64,000 nt of DNA from positions 12,957,249-13,021,248 of the forward strand of contig OY992832.1 of assembly GCA_963921425.1 (NCBI GenBank), read 5' to 3'. The stretch is from Dryas octopetala (taxonomy: Eukaryota; Streptophyta; Magnoliopsida; Rosales; Rosaceae). The position numbers were made by a program, and so were the translations under genes. Below, piece after piece: positions 12,571 through 23,121 of this stretch. The notes under the pieces were generated by a model that saw nothing but the letters and a program-made list of their open reading frames with translations, ran no database searches and was not told where the DNA came from. Each line of letters opens with the position of its first letter. The first letter of the stretch is position 1.

Positions 12571-12990
12571 AGCCTCTAATACCACGTCAAAAGTCTATTT
12601 ATGTAGGGTAAAAAGATGTTTATTCCTTCTTCTCCACAAAAGAGGTATTTATACATGTCTACAAATACAATAAAACCTTCTCTATATTGGATAATTATAT
12701 GAAACTAAATATTTACAAAAGAATAAATACAAAGAAATAAATATATTCCTAATATAGCTAGGACTCACGTAACAAAGCATATTCTTGTACATGTATATGT
12801 ATATATACTTGTGTATGATTAATGAAAGGCAAAAAAAAAACAAAAAAAAAAAGAAAGGCAATCAATTCTCTCAAAATTAACTCACATAGGGATCGATCCA
12901 AACCGGGTGAGAAGGGGCAGCACACATGCTCGGCCAAATGAACTACCCCAAGTTCTCTTGCTTCAATGAGATTAATGGGCATGCAGGAGC
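12571..12990 (-). mobile_element. LTR-like block with PBS-like site and tRNA-like segment
   Basis: Read on the minus strand the block has a TATA motif (TATAAATACCTC, about 12645), then a short leader, then TGGTATTAGAGGCTTGG (about 12568-12584), close to the initiator-methionine tRNA primer-binding site TGGTATCAGAGCC of plant copia elements. At its far end, 12890-12951, lies a tRNA-like string with an A-box-like TAGTTCA and a B-box-like GGTTTGGATC. The same arrangement recurs at 39868 and 59240. A full LTR pair or target duplication was not found, so the class is inferred. Confidence 0.45.
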
Positions 12991-13959
12991 TTAATTAATT
13001 AATTAATTTCGTGTGTTTCATGTGTTTTTTTTTTTTTTTTACTTAATTAACATTAATTGGTTATGTTATATTATTGTTTTATTGCTATATCGTATATGCA
13101 TGATGATGGAACATATATATAGATGTTTGCATTTGTACGTGTAGCAATTTTTTATTTATTTTTAGTAACCGACAGTGTCTTGGACCAGCTTTCACCCTCA
13201 ACATTTGATGAAGAAGCCATCGTCGGAGTAAAGAGATAGATAGGGAAAAGAAAGGGAGGATGACTGGAAGCAGAGATGGGAAGCAAGAACTCAAAGAGAG
13301 TTGCAGAAAAGAGAGAGAGTTCTTAGCTAGGTTTGTATGAGCAATTAAAATGCCCTTATACAAAATTAAACATGTTTTATGATACTCACAATTTTTAAAA
13401 TACCTAAAAATAAAGTTTACCTTCTTATACTTTTTTTTGGTCATAATTTAGAATACTTTGGAAATATTGATGTAGTGTTAAATGGACAACAATCCTTTTC
13501 TAACCCAATTTTTTGTAAATAATAAATAAAACATTTGATACACAATATATATCCCATCAACTGGAAAAAAAAATGTGAGGGAGGATGCATTCACCAAGAT
13601 ATCAGGAATAGTAGATACAATATCAAAATTGGAAGATAGATCGAACAAGGGCAGATAGGGTTTTGGGGTTTTATTTGGTTGAGGGCAATTTTGGATTTTT
13701 TAAAAAATGAAGAGGGTAGTTTTGGCATGAAAAAATTGATTCCTATTCCCTTTTCTCTAATCCGGACTCTCTATGAAATTCAATTCCTCCGAGATAAGGA
13801 ATTCAATTCCTTATTTTATGTGGGCCCTATACTCTTTCCTATTTTAATATATGTAAGTAAACAAGGGGAATCAGAATGGAATGACTCCCAAATATAAGTA
13901 AACACACAAATGTTAATTACTCACATTTTTTCCATTTGGACTGCGGATAAGTAAACATA
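12991..13959. other. Intergenic, shared with the downstream units
   Basis: AT-rich DNA with a T-run near 13026. Blocks match 42530-43255 and 60500-61250 (for example GGGAGGATGACTGGAAGC and CAGATAGGGTTTTGGGG). No gene recognised; the short open frames are not conserved between copies. Confidence 0.55.
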
Positions 13960-14333
13960 CTCTAAATTTAGAGTAAAATGATATTTATTCTTCTCCATAA
14001 ATGAGGTATTTATATGTGTACAAATATAATAAAACCTTCTCTATACAGGAAAATTAACTATATGGAATTAAATATTTACGAAAGAGTAAATATATTCCTA
14101 ATATAGCTAGGACTCATGTACGTAACAAAGCTCATTCTTGTACATGTATTGTATGATGTATATAATACTTGTGTATGATTAATGAAAGGCAATCAATTCT
14201 CTCAAAACTAACAGGGAAAATCGAAACCCGGTGAGGAGAGGGCAGCACGTACACATGCTTGGCCAACTGGCCTACCCCAAGTCCTCTTGCTTCAATGAGA
14301 TTAATGGGCATGCAAGAGCTTAATTAATTGATT
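13960..14333 (-). repeat. Second LTR-like/tRNA-like block, direct repeat of 12571-12990
   Basis: Shares order and sequence with the preceding block: TATAAATACCTC on the minus strand, ACAATAAAACCTTCTCTATA-type strings, CCTAATATAGCTAGGACTCA, and a tRNA-like part at 14218-14279 (CCCGGTGAGGAGAGGGCAGC). It lacks the PBS-like site. The two blocks lie about 1.35 kb apart here and about 3.3 kb apart at 39868 and 43255. Confidence 0.55.
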
Positions 14334-14341
14334 ATTTTTAA

Positions 14342-15658
14342 GAGTGCTGCTATTTGCACACCCTTTTTTTTCTTTTTGCACACCCTTTTGTAAAAAAACA
14401 ATAAAAAATAAAAAAAAAAGACACACTTACCCTCACCCAACACACCCCAACTCCATTTTTTCTCTTTTGCACACCCCATCAACAGACAAAAAAAAAACAC
14501 ACACACCCAGCCACACACACCCCCCTTCATCTCCCTCACCCGACCACACCCACCCACCCACGCAGCCCTCTGTTTTTTTTTCCTTCCAAGCCCGGCAGCC
14601 CCTTTCTCCTTTCCACTCGCCCAATAACCACCGCGCAGCACCACCTTCCTCGCAGCACCACCACCGCGCGCCACCACTAACCACCATCTTCCTTTCTCTC
14701 CGCATGCACCATCACCACAGCACCCCCAAAACAGCCACCACAACCAGCCCGGAAGCCCCTTCCTCGGCTCCTCCATCTCTCTCTCTCTCCTCTCTCCCTT
14801 CTCTCTTCCCTCCCTTTCTCTGTCGCTGCGGTTGGTTCGGTAGACAACCATCGAACGAAACTAATGGTTTCGGCAAATGACTGCCGAACGAAACTAACAG
14901 CTTCGACTGATGGCTACCGAACGAACCCGCCGGTTTCGGCGGATGACTACCGAACGGCCTGAGCGCGAGGATGGTCCGGTGGTGGTACTGCTGCGAGCAG
15001 GGTGGTGCAGAAGGTGCTGCGCGGGTGTGTTAACAGAGAAAGAGAGAGAGGGAAGGAGAGAGAGTGGGGCCGGGGCTGGGTGGAGGGGAGGGAGGAGGTC
15101 GGGCTGGGTTGGGCGCTGCGCGCGGTGGCTGAAGGGCTGGGGTGGTCGGGGCTGGGTTGGGCGCGGGGAGGGTGGTGCAGCAGGGAGGAGAGAGAGGGGT
15201 GGTGCATGGTGGTGGGCACGGGGAGAGTGGTGCAGCAGGGTGGTGGGCGCACGGTGGTGGTGCTGCGCGCGGGGAGGGTGGTGCAGCAGGGTGGTGGGCG
15301 CAAGGTGGTGGTGCTGCGCGCGGGGAGGGTAGTGCAGCATGGTGGTGGGCGCGGGGAGGTTGGTGCAGCAGGGTGGTGGGCGGCGCACGGTTGTGGTGCT
15401 GCGCGAGGGTGGTGCAGCATGGTGGAGAGGTGGGGAGGGGGTGTGTACGGGGGGGGGGGGGGGAGATGGGGATGGGGTGTGTGAGTTTTGGGTGTGTGTG
15501 TTTTTTTTTTTCTGTTTAGGGAGGGTGTGCAAAAAGAAAAATGGATGGGGGTGTGTGGGTGAGGGAAGGGCCAAATGGTCTTTTCTCTTGAGTTTTTTTT
15601 TTTTTTTTCAAGAAAGGGTGTGCAAAGAGAAATTTAGGGTGTGCAAATAGCAGCACTC
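14342..15658. mobile_element. Non-autonomous TIR transposon with 8-bp target duplication
   Basis: Terminal inverted repeats begin GAGTGCTGCTATTTGCACAC at both ends (14342 on plus, 15658 on minus), flanked by ATTTTTAA at 14334-14341 and 15659-15666. The uninterrupted target is present once at about 43623-43640. Subterminal TTTGCACACCC motifs repeat near both ends. The left half is C-rich and the right half G-rich, so the whole 1.3 kb can fold back; the right half holds short G-rich tandem units (15160-15420, GGTGGTGCAGCAGGGTGGTG). A small repeat with CCGAACGAAACTAA sits near the centre (14840-14960). The 8-bp duplication suits hAT or a MULE; no transposase. The long open frames here are low-complexity artefacts. 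Confidence 0.85.
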
Positions 15659-15666
15659 ATTTTTAA

Positions 15667-16358
15667 TGGGCATGCAAAATGCCAATCCATCAAAATGAAT
15701 ATATGTGCCCTGTGTTTTCCTTGCTAAAAATCTGTACGAGTAAAAAGGTTAAAGAGTAGTTGGAAACTTGGAACTTGGAAGAGAGCACAGAGTCATAAAC
15801 TTATCATGCTTGCTATCTAGATTTGAAACCGGTGGCTAGCATTTAATTCTAGAATCAAAGAACAGAGAGCACAAATAGCATTCTTTATGCTGTTTCATTG
15901 AGTCCTACAGGTCTGACAAAACCTGAGTTATTACATTAATTAAACAAAAGTTAAATTCCATCCTTATTTTAAAAGAGGCCATTATGAGTTTATGACTCAA
16001 CTGAATTGAAGGGGCTTAATAAAATAGGGCTTCTTAGCAATGTTCATTTTGTTTAGAATTAACACTTGAAAACCAATTAGTATCTAGAAGCATGTTATTC
16101 AGAATGGCAAGGGCATGCATGTGGTCCTTGTTGGAGGGTTATGTGAAGGTTAGTCCAAATTTATCATAGGACAAAATCAAGAAGGTTTGCATAGCATATA
16201 TATAAATGTTCATTGTCCATGCATTTCTTTTGTCACTTTTATTCCTGTCACTGTTTGAATGATCGATCTTTTGCTGTAAATCTTTTATTACTCTTTATTA
16301 TCATATTTGATTTCCTTGGTGCAGGAGCAGCTATAACATTCAAGATACGGTCCAGGAC

Positions 16359-16412
<54 letters not shown>

Positions 16413-16692
16413 TAAGTGCATCTACCACATTAAGAGCAACTTAAGTGCGCGCATCTACCTGCCATTCACTATTCAATTTTTTAGATTTAAATATCTGAAA
16501 AAAGCAGGTAGCTAGCTGCTTACAATTTTACAAATGAAAATAATTGCTACGCAAATGTACATCAGATCATGTCAGGCTTTTGACTGTTCAATGAAGAAGC
16601 AGCAGAGGCATTAATTGTTTCTGAAATGAAGTCTGCAGACACCGCTAGGTTTTGGAGTCTTAAGTGCGCATCTACCTACCTGAATATTTGAA
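15667..16692. other. Intergenic with (CT)n run
   Basis: The first 100 bp match 43640-43740; after that the sequence is unique to this unit. A (CT)n run occupies about 16362-16409. No coding exon was recognised before the TATA box at 16693. Confidence 0.5.
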
Positions 16693-16700
16693 TATATAAA
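16693..16700 (+). promoter_or_regulatory. TATA box candidate for the exon at 16799
   Basis: TATATAAA followed by GCTAGC about 100 bp upstream of the ATG at 16799, the same spacing as for the exonuclease-like gene. Confidence 0.5.
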
Positions 16701-16798
16701 GCTAGCAGCTTGAAGGGCTGAACACAAGTTAAACCTTTTGGATCAGAGTTCGATCGCAATTGTAAGCGTGAGCTGATGGAGGTAGTTAACTGAAAGAG

Positions 16799-16920
16799 AT
16801 GGCTCAACATCCCATTTATACCGAATCTCTATTTGGCCGACAGAGTTTCGAAGAGATGATCCAGAATACTGTTAAATGGATCGATAATCGTCTTAATTGG
16901 CCATATCAAAAAGCCTTCAG
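16799..16920 (+). CDS. Lone first exon of an unknown gene
   Basis: An ATG behind a TATA box opens 40 codons with ordinary coding character (MAQHPIYTESLFGRQSFEEM to the end NWPYQKAF) and runs into a good splice donor, CAG|GTTAGT at 16921. I do not recognise the protein. No convincing second exon is visible before the 1.75-kb solo LTR at 18621. Either the rest lies far downstream across an intron interrupted by retroelements, or the gene was decapitated. A link to the KEN-like exons in the inverted repeat at 20566-22330, whose right arm has the same orientation, is possible but unsupported. Confidence 0.45.
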
Positions 16921-17662
16921 GTTAGTATTGCTATTTTTTATTTGATATGTTATGGATCGATGCTTGTTATTTTTTTTCTCAGAATATAGGTTTATTTTTA
17001 AGGTAAATTAGTGATAAGCCACTACATATATTCACCCCGGTTCAGCAGTAAACCATTGCAATTAGTTTATTTATTTTTCAACCATGCTTTTATAATATTT
17101 TACTTACTGCAGAGCTTAGTCAAACTTATCTTTTCAATCTGTTTCGACTTTTGTTGTTTGTCCGCTAAAATATAATATGTTTATTCTTTTTAATTACTTT
17201 ACCTAGCTAAAATATAATATTGTAGTTTGTCCGCATTTTTTATTATTTATCATAGCATTTTTTATTATTAATAATATTATCATATTGAAAAAAACATTTA
17301 TTGGTATATTTATATGTTAAAGAAAATGAAGATGTACCATATCTTTTTATCTTTATGTACATATATGAAATGTCAATTTTTTTTGCTTCTATCGAACTTT
17401 CTTTTTGGGCCCGCTCTTATCAAACTTTCTAACTACAAAATAATTATTCTATGACTTAAATTTACATTTTCCAGGAAAAAAGTTTGATTTTTCTTCTTGT
17501 TTGTTTTATGGTTTACTAAATTTTGGTTTTTCGCTCTATTTTTAAATTTAGGGTTTATTTAAAATTGTTGGTGTTCCAAAAACTTAAATAGTAATTAATT
17601 ATAATTTAAAAGCTAAACATGTGATAAACGAGACCTCAAAAAGAAAAGGAAATTAGTACAAT
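16921..17662. other. AT-rich DNA, no gene seen
   Basis: Very AT-rich; would be intron if the exon at 16799 is real. Nothing else recognised. Confidence 0.4.
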
Positions 17663-18270
17663 TAATTCTCACTGAGTTACAGTTTGGTTTATTAGTGTGT
17701 GTATATATAAGGGCTTATAACTGAAAATTATAAGTTTCATTCTTATTGTTGAAGGGTTTCTCTACCCTTATGACCGACCAACAAACTTAAACTCTAAGTC
17801 CTAAATGAAATTAATATATAAACAAATAAAAAAAATCAACAAAACTGTAATTCTTACTGAGCTACGATTTGGTTTATTAGTATTTAGGATATATAAAGAT
17901 ATAACTTAAATTATGAGTTTATTTCTTACTGTTGATGGTTTCTCTAACCCTTATAACCAAAAAACTTAAACTCTAAGCCCAAAACGAAATTAATATAAAA
18001 ATAAATAAACCTATAAATCAACTAAACTGTAATACTCACTTAGTTATGGTTTAACTCACTTGAATTATAGTTGGGTTAACTAGATTTTAGGATATGCATG
18101 TAACGACTTAGAGCTTAAGAACTAGGTGTTAAGGATTTGAATTTTATGGTTTCCCTACACTACAAACTATAAACTCTAATGGAATATAAAACATACATAA
18201 AAAACAAATCAACTAAAACTGTAACTCGATCTTATTGCATTATAGTTTAATTCTTCTGAGTTACAGTTTA
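17663..18270. repeat. Degenerate tandem repeat, unit about 180-190 bp
   Basis: Three diverged units start near 17663, 17853 and 18033. Each has, in order, an ACTGAGTTACAGTTTGG-type start, a GATATATAA-type string, GGTTTCTCTA, AAACTTAAACTCTAAG and a final CAACTAAACTGTAA. The third is the most diverged. No coding potential. Confidence 0.65.
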
Positions 18271-18620
18271 AGTTGAAGGCCCAGGCCAAGAGGGGGGGAG
18301 AAAAGATATTGCTGTTCTTAATATTGGGTCAACTTTCAACTAAAGAAATATTGAAATTTTCTATAAAAAAAACAAAACATTGAAATTGGAAGGGTTGGTG
18401 CTGTTTATTTTGTAAATTTGTAATTTGGGCTGGTGTTGTTTAATGTGGGCTTTTCTGTTTCTTTGGAGGTTTGCGAAAATTCTGGGTTGGCCTCGTAGAA
18501 AAACCGGTGGCATAATTGTAAATATCAAACACTTTAGTGTTATTTGTTAAATTTGAATATTCATTATTCTAGGCAGTGGCTAGAAAATAAAGATTGTAAT
18601 GGCTAGGTTCCAGAACTATG

Positions 18621-20374
18621 TGTTTGTGGATAAATCCACATGGATTCAATAGTCAATCACAAACCAACACGTGGCCCACCAGGTCCCATTTTTTGTTCTG
18701 ACTTTTTCAAATAGTCAACTTGGTCAGACCCAGCCATCTGTGTCATCATCTTAGCTCAGCAAAATGCCAAACAACATGTACATCTGAGATCGGCTCTTAC
18801 CTCCGGGTTACCCATGTCCGATCCGAACCGACATTGGGATCCACCAGGAATTCGAGAGATCATCTTTTTCGGACACCATCAGTTCGGCTTGGATCTGGAG
18901 ATCATCTTTTTCCAGTCACATCTCAACCATTGGTTCGGCTCGGCCCGGACCAATGACCGATCACGATCAGGCGTGCTTTGACAATCTTGTCACCACCTGA
19001 TCATCTCAACCATTGGTTCGGCTTGGCCCGGACCAATGACCGATCCTCAACCATTGGTTCGGCTCGGCCCGGCCCAATGACCGATCACGATCAGACGTGC
19101 TTCGACAATCTTGTCACCACCTGATCATCTCAACCATTGGTTCGGCTCGGCCCGGACCAATGACCGATCACGATCAGACGTGCTTCGACAATCTTGTCAC
19201 CACCTGATCATCTCAACCATTGGTTCGGCTCGGCCCGGCCCAATGACCGATCACGATCAGGCGTGCTTCGACAATCTTGTCACCACCTGATCATCTCAAC
19301 CATTGGTTCGGCTCGGCCCGGCCCAATGACCGATCACGATCAGGCGTGCTTCGACAATCTTGTCACCACCTGATCATCTCAACCATTGGTTCGGCTCGGC
19401 CCGGCCCAATGACCGATCACGATCAGACGTGTTTCGACAATTTTGTCACCACCTGATCATCTCAACCATTGGTTCGGCTCGGCCCGGACCAATGACCGAT
19501 CACGATCAAACATGGATCTCCACGTCACCACATCAACTCAGTCCATTCCATTCCCAGGTCGGATCGGTTCGGCTTTGGTGATCATCATCTCAAATCCTAG
19601 TTGCGGCTGGATTTCACTTGAGGGAATCATTGCACTACCTACCTGATCGGCTTGGCCGACTCGTCTAAATCCGATCCGATCACACATGGGTTTCACGTCT
19701 ACACGTGAGGACATGTGTTCGGATCGGCTCGGCCTCCCACCGCCATTCTAAAGAAGATCACGTTGGGACGAACCGCCATACTCAAGTGCACCTGACATGA
19801 CTCTCTGACAGATGAGACATTCCAGCTCACAGCCATGACTATTGGGGCATTCCACCTGATCTTCCATCCTTGCATTCAATGCAGCATTGAATGCTGAGGA
19901 GGTGAGTGGCTGTGCATGCTACTAGTCATGACCGAACGCGTGGACCACTCTCCACCATTCATTTATATGCAGGTAACTTACTCATCACAATTTCCTTTGT
20001 TTATATAAGCCATCTTATATGCACAAAAACCAGGACCAATCAAAAAAAGCAAACACTTGCACAAACTTTGGCTTACCAAAAACACACTTGGACTTTCTGA
20101 GAATAAACCCAGAACATTTGCCTTATTCTTCCTATTCTCCCAAGTTCATCTCCTGTTCTTCCTCACTTTCATTCAAACACCACCAAACACACATCACTGA
20201 CTTCATCATCAGAGCGTGTTTGGCTGGTACCACACCGGTCCATCTCCTTTGATCTTGTATTCATTTGCAGGAAGATCTCAATCAACATCCACGTCATCGT
20301 CCAGCAAGGCATCTGATCAGCCAGATCATCATTTCTAAGTTGTTGCATCTCTTTTACGGAAATTTGCATCAACA
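18621..20374 (+). mobile_element. Solo LTR of a retrotransposon, 1754 bp
   Basis: Starts TGTTTGTGG and ends GCATCAACA, with the 5-bp target duplication CTATG at 18616-18620 and 20375-20379. The structure fits an LTR: a long upstream part with an 83-bp minisatellite, a TATA motif (TTTATATAAGCC, about 20000), then a pyrimidine-rich transcribed leader. There is no internal region, PBS or second LTR, so it is a solo LTR left by recombination. Length suggests a Gypsy or large Copia family; not resolved. Reading it on the plus strand follows the TATA motif. Confidence 0.85.
18921..19515. repeat. 83-bp minisatellite inside the solo LTR
   Basis: The start of the unit (TCTCAACCATTGGTTCGGCT) recurs at 18921, 19004, 19045, 19128, 19211, 19294, 19377 and 19460: spacing is exactly 83 bp except for one shortened 41-bp unit. 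Each unit contains CATTGGT..ACCAATG as a small inverted repeat and CGATCACGATCA. Frames that stay open across it are a by-product, because 83 is not a multiple of three and units overlap in different frames. Confidence 0.92.
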
Positions 20375-20379
20375 CTATG

Positions 20380-20565
20380 GTACGATACATATTAAGTAAA
20401 TGATTTTAAAGTTTAATTTTGAGCTCTCACTACTTTTAAGATTCAGGTCTTTTTTTTGTATTTGAAAGAAGTTCAATTTATACCAAACCGATCCTTTTTT
20501 TCTTTCTCTCTCCGTTTATCTCTATCTCTCTCCCACTCCTTTTTTCATTCTCTCCCCATTTACTT
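20380..20565. other. Short AT- and CT-rich spacer
   Basis: Between the solo LTR and the inverted repeat. Pyrimidine-rich strings (TCTCTCTCC) near 20505-20560; nothing else seen. Confidence 0.4.
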
Positions 20566-20780
20566 TTAATATAATTTGGAAGCTATTTGCATTAAAATAA
20601 GACAATAACTGAACTAATTGCATGCATAAAATTACCACAAGTAGAGCAATTAAGTTTCAAATACATAAAAACTTCAATTAGGCAATTCATTGCAAAGTAA
20701 ACTTAAAAAAACATTTAACAATAACATTGTTTTAAAATAATCCCCAACATGAGAAACACAAATACATAGAATATATAAAA

Positions 20781-21341
20781 CCGTTGATGGTTGCCTCCTT
20801 TCATCTTCTTCTTGAACCTCTTGGTGCGCTTGCTCTTCCACTGAAATAAACACAATAATTAATTTAATGAAGAAAATTTATAAGAAGATAAGATAGAAGA
20901 GGTAATTGAATAACAACCCAAAAAAGAAGAGGAATATTACCAGAATAAGGAAACAGGAATTTCCTTCTTAAAGTTCATATTGACCCATTTTTCCAGAAAA
21001 AAATTGAACAAATCCATTAGCAATCCAGGGAAAAATAGACCCGCGTCAATTTCCTCCAGTGTCTACAATAATTTTGACATGAAAACAAATTATATAATAT
21101 ATTATATCGCAAAATTTACAATAAAAAATAAAAAATTAAAGTGCGATGCATACCAATGGTTGGCGTCTCGAATGGTGTCCGTGTTTCTCTCTTTGTTGAT
21201 TTATATGAACAATGACATTCCTTGCATAAGAAAGAACGCAAAAAGCATTGTTCTCATACCTTCCATATTCAAAGTTGTCATAAACTCCTTTATAATCAAA
21301 TAAGTTACCGATAGTGGATTTATTAGGAACAATTCTCTTCT
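20781..21341 (-). pseudogene. KEN-ribonuclease-like gene fragment, left arm
   Basis: On the minus strand two exon-like pieces (about 21341-21154 and 21062-20942) are joined by an intron with GTATGC..TTGTAG borders; a third piece starts near 20840 after TTTATTTCAG and is lysine/arginine-rich. The peptide has YDNFEYGRYENNAF, then AFxVLSYARNVIVHINQ and EEIDAGLFFPGLLMDLF. The RN-x4-H pattern followed by FPxLL resembles the C-terminal KEN domain of IRE1/RNase L-type plant proteins. This assignment is from memory of the family and moderate at best. Compared with the right arm this arm lacks the early stop after the FPGLLMDLF segment, so it may be closer to the source gene. Confidence 0.45.
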
Positions 21342-21545
21342 TCTATCGCCTAAACAGAGGTGTTCGTTTATATTTCATGGTATTAATGAATTCGACTACT
21401 CGGATGAAAGGGCTTTGTGGGCATCTGATTTTAAATCCACAATTCTCTTAGATGCAAAATCAGATGCCCACAAAGCCCTTTCATCCGAGTAGTCGAATTC
21501 ATTAATACCATGAAATATAAACGAACACCTCTGTTTAGGCGATAG

Positions 21546-21928
21546 AAGAAGAGAATTGTTCCTATTGAATCCACTATCGGTAACTTATTTGATTATAAAG
21601 GAGTTTATGACAACTTTGAATATGGAAGGTATGAGAACAATGCTTTTGGCGTTCTTTCTTATGCAAGGAATGTCATTGTTCACATAAATCAACAACGAGA
21701 GAAACACGGACACCATTCGAGACGCCAACCATTGGTATGCATCGCACTTTAATTTTTTTTTTTTTTTTTTGTAAATTTTGCGATATAATATATATATAAT
21801 TTGTTTTCATGTCAAAATTATTGTAGACACTGGAGGAAATTGACACGGGTCTGACTGGATTCTTCCCTGGATTGCTAATGGATTTGTTCAATTTTTTTTC
21901 TAGAAAAGGGGGTCAATATGAACTTTAA
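21546..21928 (+). pseudogene. KEN-ribonuclease-like gene fragment, right arm
   Basis: Mirror copy of the preceding fragment: exon-like pieces 21546-21734 and 21827-21928 with intron borders GTATGC..TTGTAG and a continuous phase across the join. Upstream the frame is closed by TAG at 21543. The second piece ends in TAA at 21926-21928 after FPGLLMDLFNFFSRKG. Several differences from the left arm are synonymous (for example CAC/CAT and CGA/AGA codons), but others change residues, so both arms have drifted. Confidence 0.45.
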
Positions 21929-22364
21929 GAAGAAAATTCTTGTTTCCTTATACTGGTAATATTCCTCTTCTTTTTTGGGTTGTTATTCAATTCCCTCTAC
22001 TATCTTATCTTCTTATGAATTTTCTTCATTAAATTAATTATTGTGTTTATTTCAGTGAAAGAGCAAGCACACTAGGAGGTTCAAGAAGAAGATGAAAGGA
22101 GGCAACCATCAACGGTTTTATATATTCTATGTATTTGTGTTTCCCATGTTGGGGATTATTTTAAAACAATGTTATTGTTAAATGTTTTTTTAAGTTTACT
22201 TTGCATTGAATTGCCTAATTGAAGTCTTTATATATTTGAAACTTAATTGCTCTACTTGTGGTAATTTTATGCATGCAATTAGTTTATTTATTGTCTTATT
22301 TTAATGCAAATAGCTTCCAAATTATATTAATGTATGCTAAAAAAAAGTTAGTAGATGAAATTAT

Positions 22365-23036
22365 TGTTGTTAATTTGGCTCGCATTTGAAGATTTCCTGG
22401 TTCATGGGGGATTTCCATGGTATTCTAAGATGAAGTTAGGAGTCCAAATAGGTGTTGGAAGGTTATTAATTCCTGGTGCGTTTTGGACTTCGTTTTGGAC
22501 AAGTTTTGAGGTTTTCCTTGTGTATAAAGGAAACTTATTTCCTACTCAAAGTTAACTTTCTTCCTACTTTATCTAGGATTGTAATCTAAGGCCTATGGTT
22601 ATAAATAGGACCTTAGGGGCTTAGAAAAATGTGAGAGAATCAGATTAGAGTGAGCAAGTCCTTAGGATTCTTGGGAGGCACACAATCTAGAATTGGTGAG
22701 ATCAAGATTAGGTAATTAATCTTGGGTGAGAGATCTAGGTTTTTGGGAAACACTTTGTGAAAGGGTGTACAAGGGATTTGGGGATTGGGTTATGTGATTT
22801 AGTCCAATTGTAATCTTAATACTTATTATTCTCATAGTGAAGAACGGAGATCTCTCCCAGGGACGTAGGCAGGAATTTTGCCGAACCTCGTAACAAATCT
22901 CGGTGTGATTGTGTGTGCTTGTTGGTTTATTATTTTCTGTTTTCTTGGCTGTGTTTGTTATTTATCTTTCATCGAATTATTGCTTGTACGCCGTGAAGGT
23001 GGGAATTAGGATTTAATTCTCAAACTACATCAACAA
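22365..23036 (+). mobile_element. Solo LTR, copia-like, 672 bp
   Basis: Begins TGTTGTTAATTTGG and ends CTACATCAACA, flanked by ATTAT at 22360-22364 and 23037-23041. A TATA motif (TTATAAATAGGACC, about 22590) precedes the leader; near the end it has GGACGTAGGC and TTTTGCCGAACC, strings typical of plant copia LTRs. No internal region remains. It inserted 34 bp outside the right arm of the inverted repeat. Confidence 0.88.
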
Positions 23037-23084
23037 TTATATATTATATATTTTAATGCAAATGCTAAAAACGCATACCTCAAT

Positions 23085-23085
23085 T

Positions 23086-23121
<36 letters not shown>

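Larger units (their letters stand above)
20566..22330. repeat. Large near-perfect inverted repeat (hairpin locus)
   Basis: The left arm 20566-21432 and right arm 21456-22330 are reverse complements over nearly their whole length, separated by 23 bp (21433-21455). The centre reads GCATCTGATTTT..AAAATCAGATGC. Differences are few: small indels, a longer T-run in the right arm, and scattered substitutions. Each arm carries the same exon-intron pieces of a KEN-like gene, in opposite orientation. No terminal inverted repeat or target duplication typical of a DNA transposon was found at the outer ends. A transcript through it would form double-stranded RNA of about 870 bp. Confidence 0.92.

Noticed and set aside
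12890..12951. A functional tRNA gene
   Set aside because: Box-like motifs exist, but no full cloverleaf or anticodon stem could be drawn, and it recurs only within the LTR-like blocks.
14324..15650. Several long overlapping open frames on both strands
   Set aside because: They are Pro/Ser/His-rich on one strand and Gly/Trp/Arg-rich on the other, following the C/G skew and short tandem units of a transposon. No domain, no splice context, and absent from the paralogous empty site.
18921..19515. Regular repeats that might be taken for a CRISPR array
   Set aside because: Units are contiguous without unique spacers, in a plant LTR.
18720..19646. Open frames across the 83-bp minisatellite
   Set aside because: They arise from repetition of the same 83-bp unit in the U3-like part of a solo LTR.
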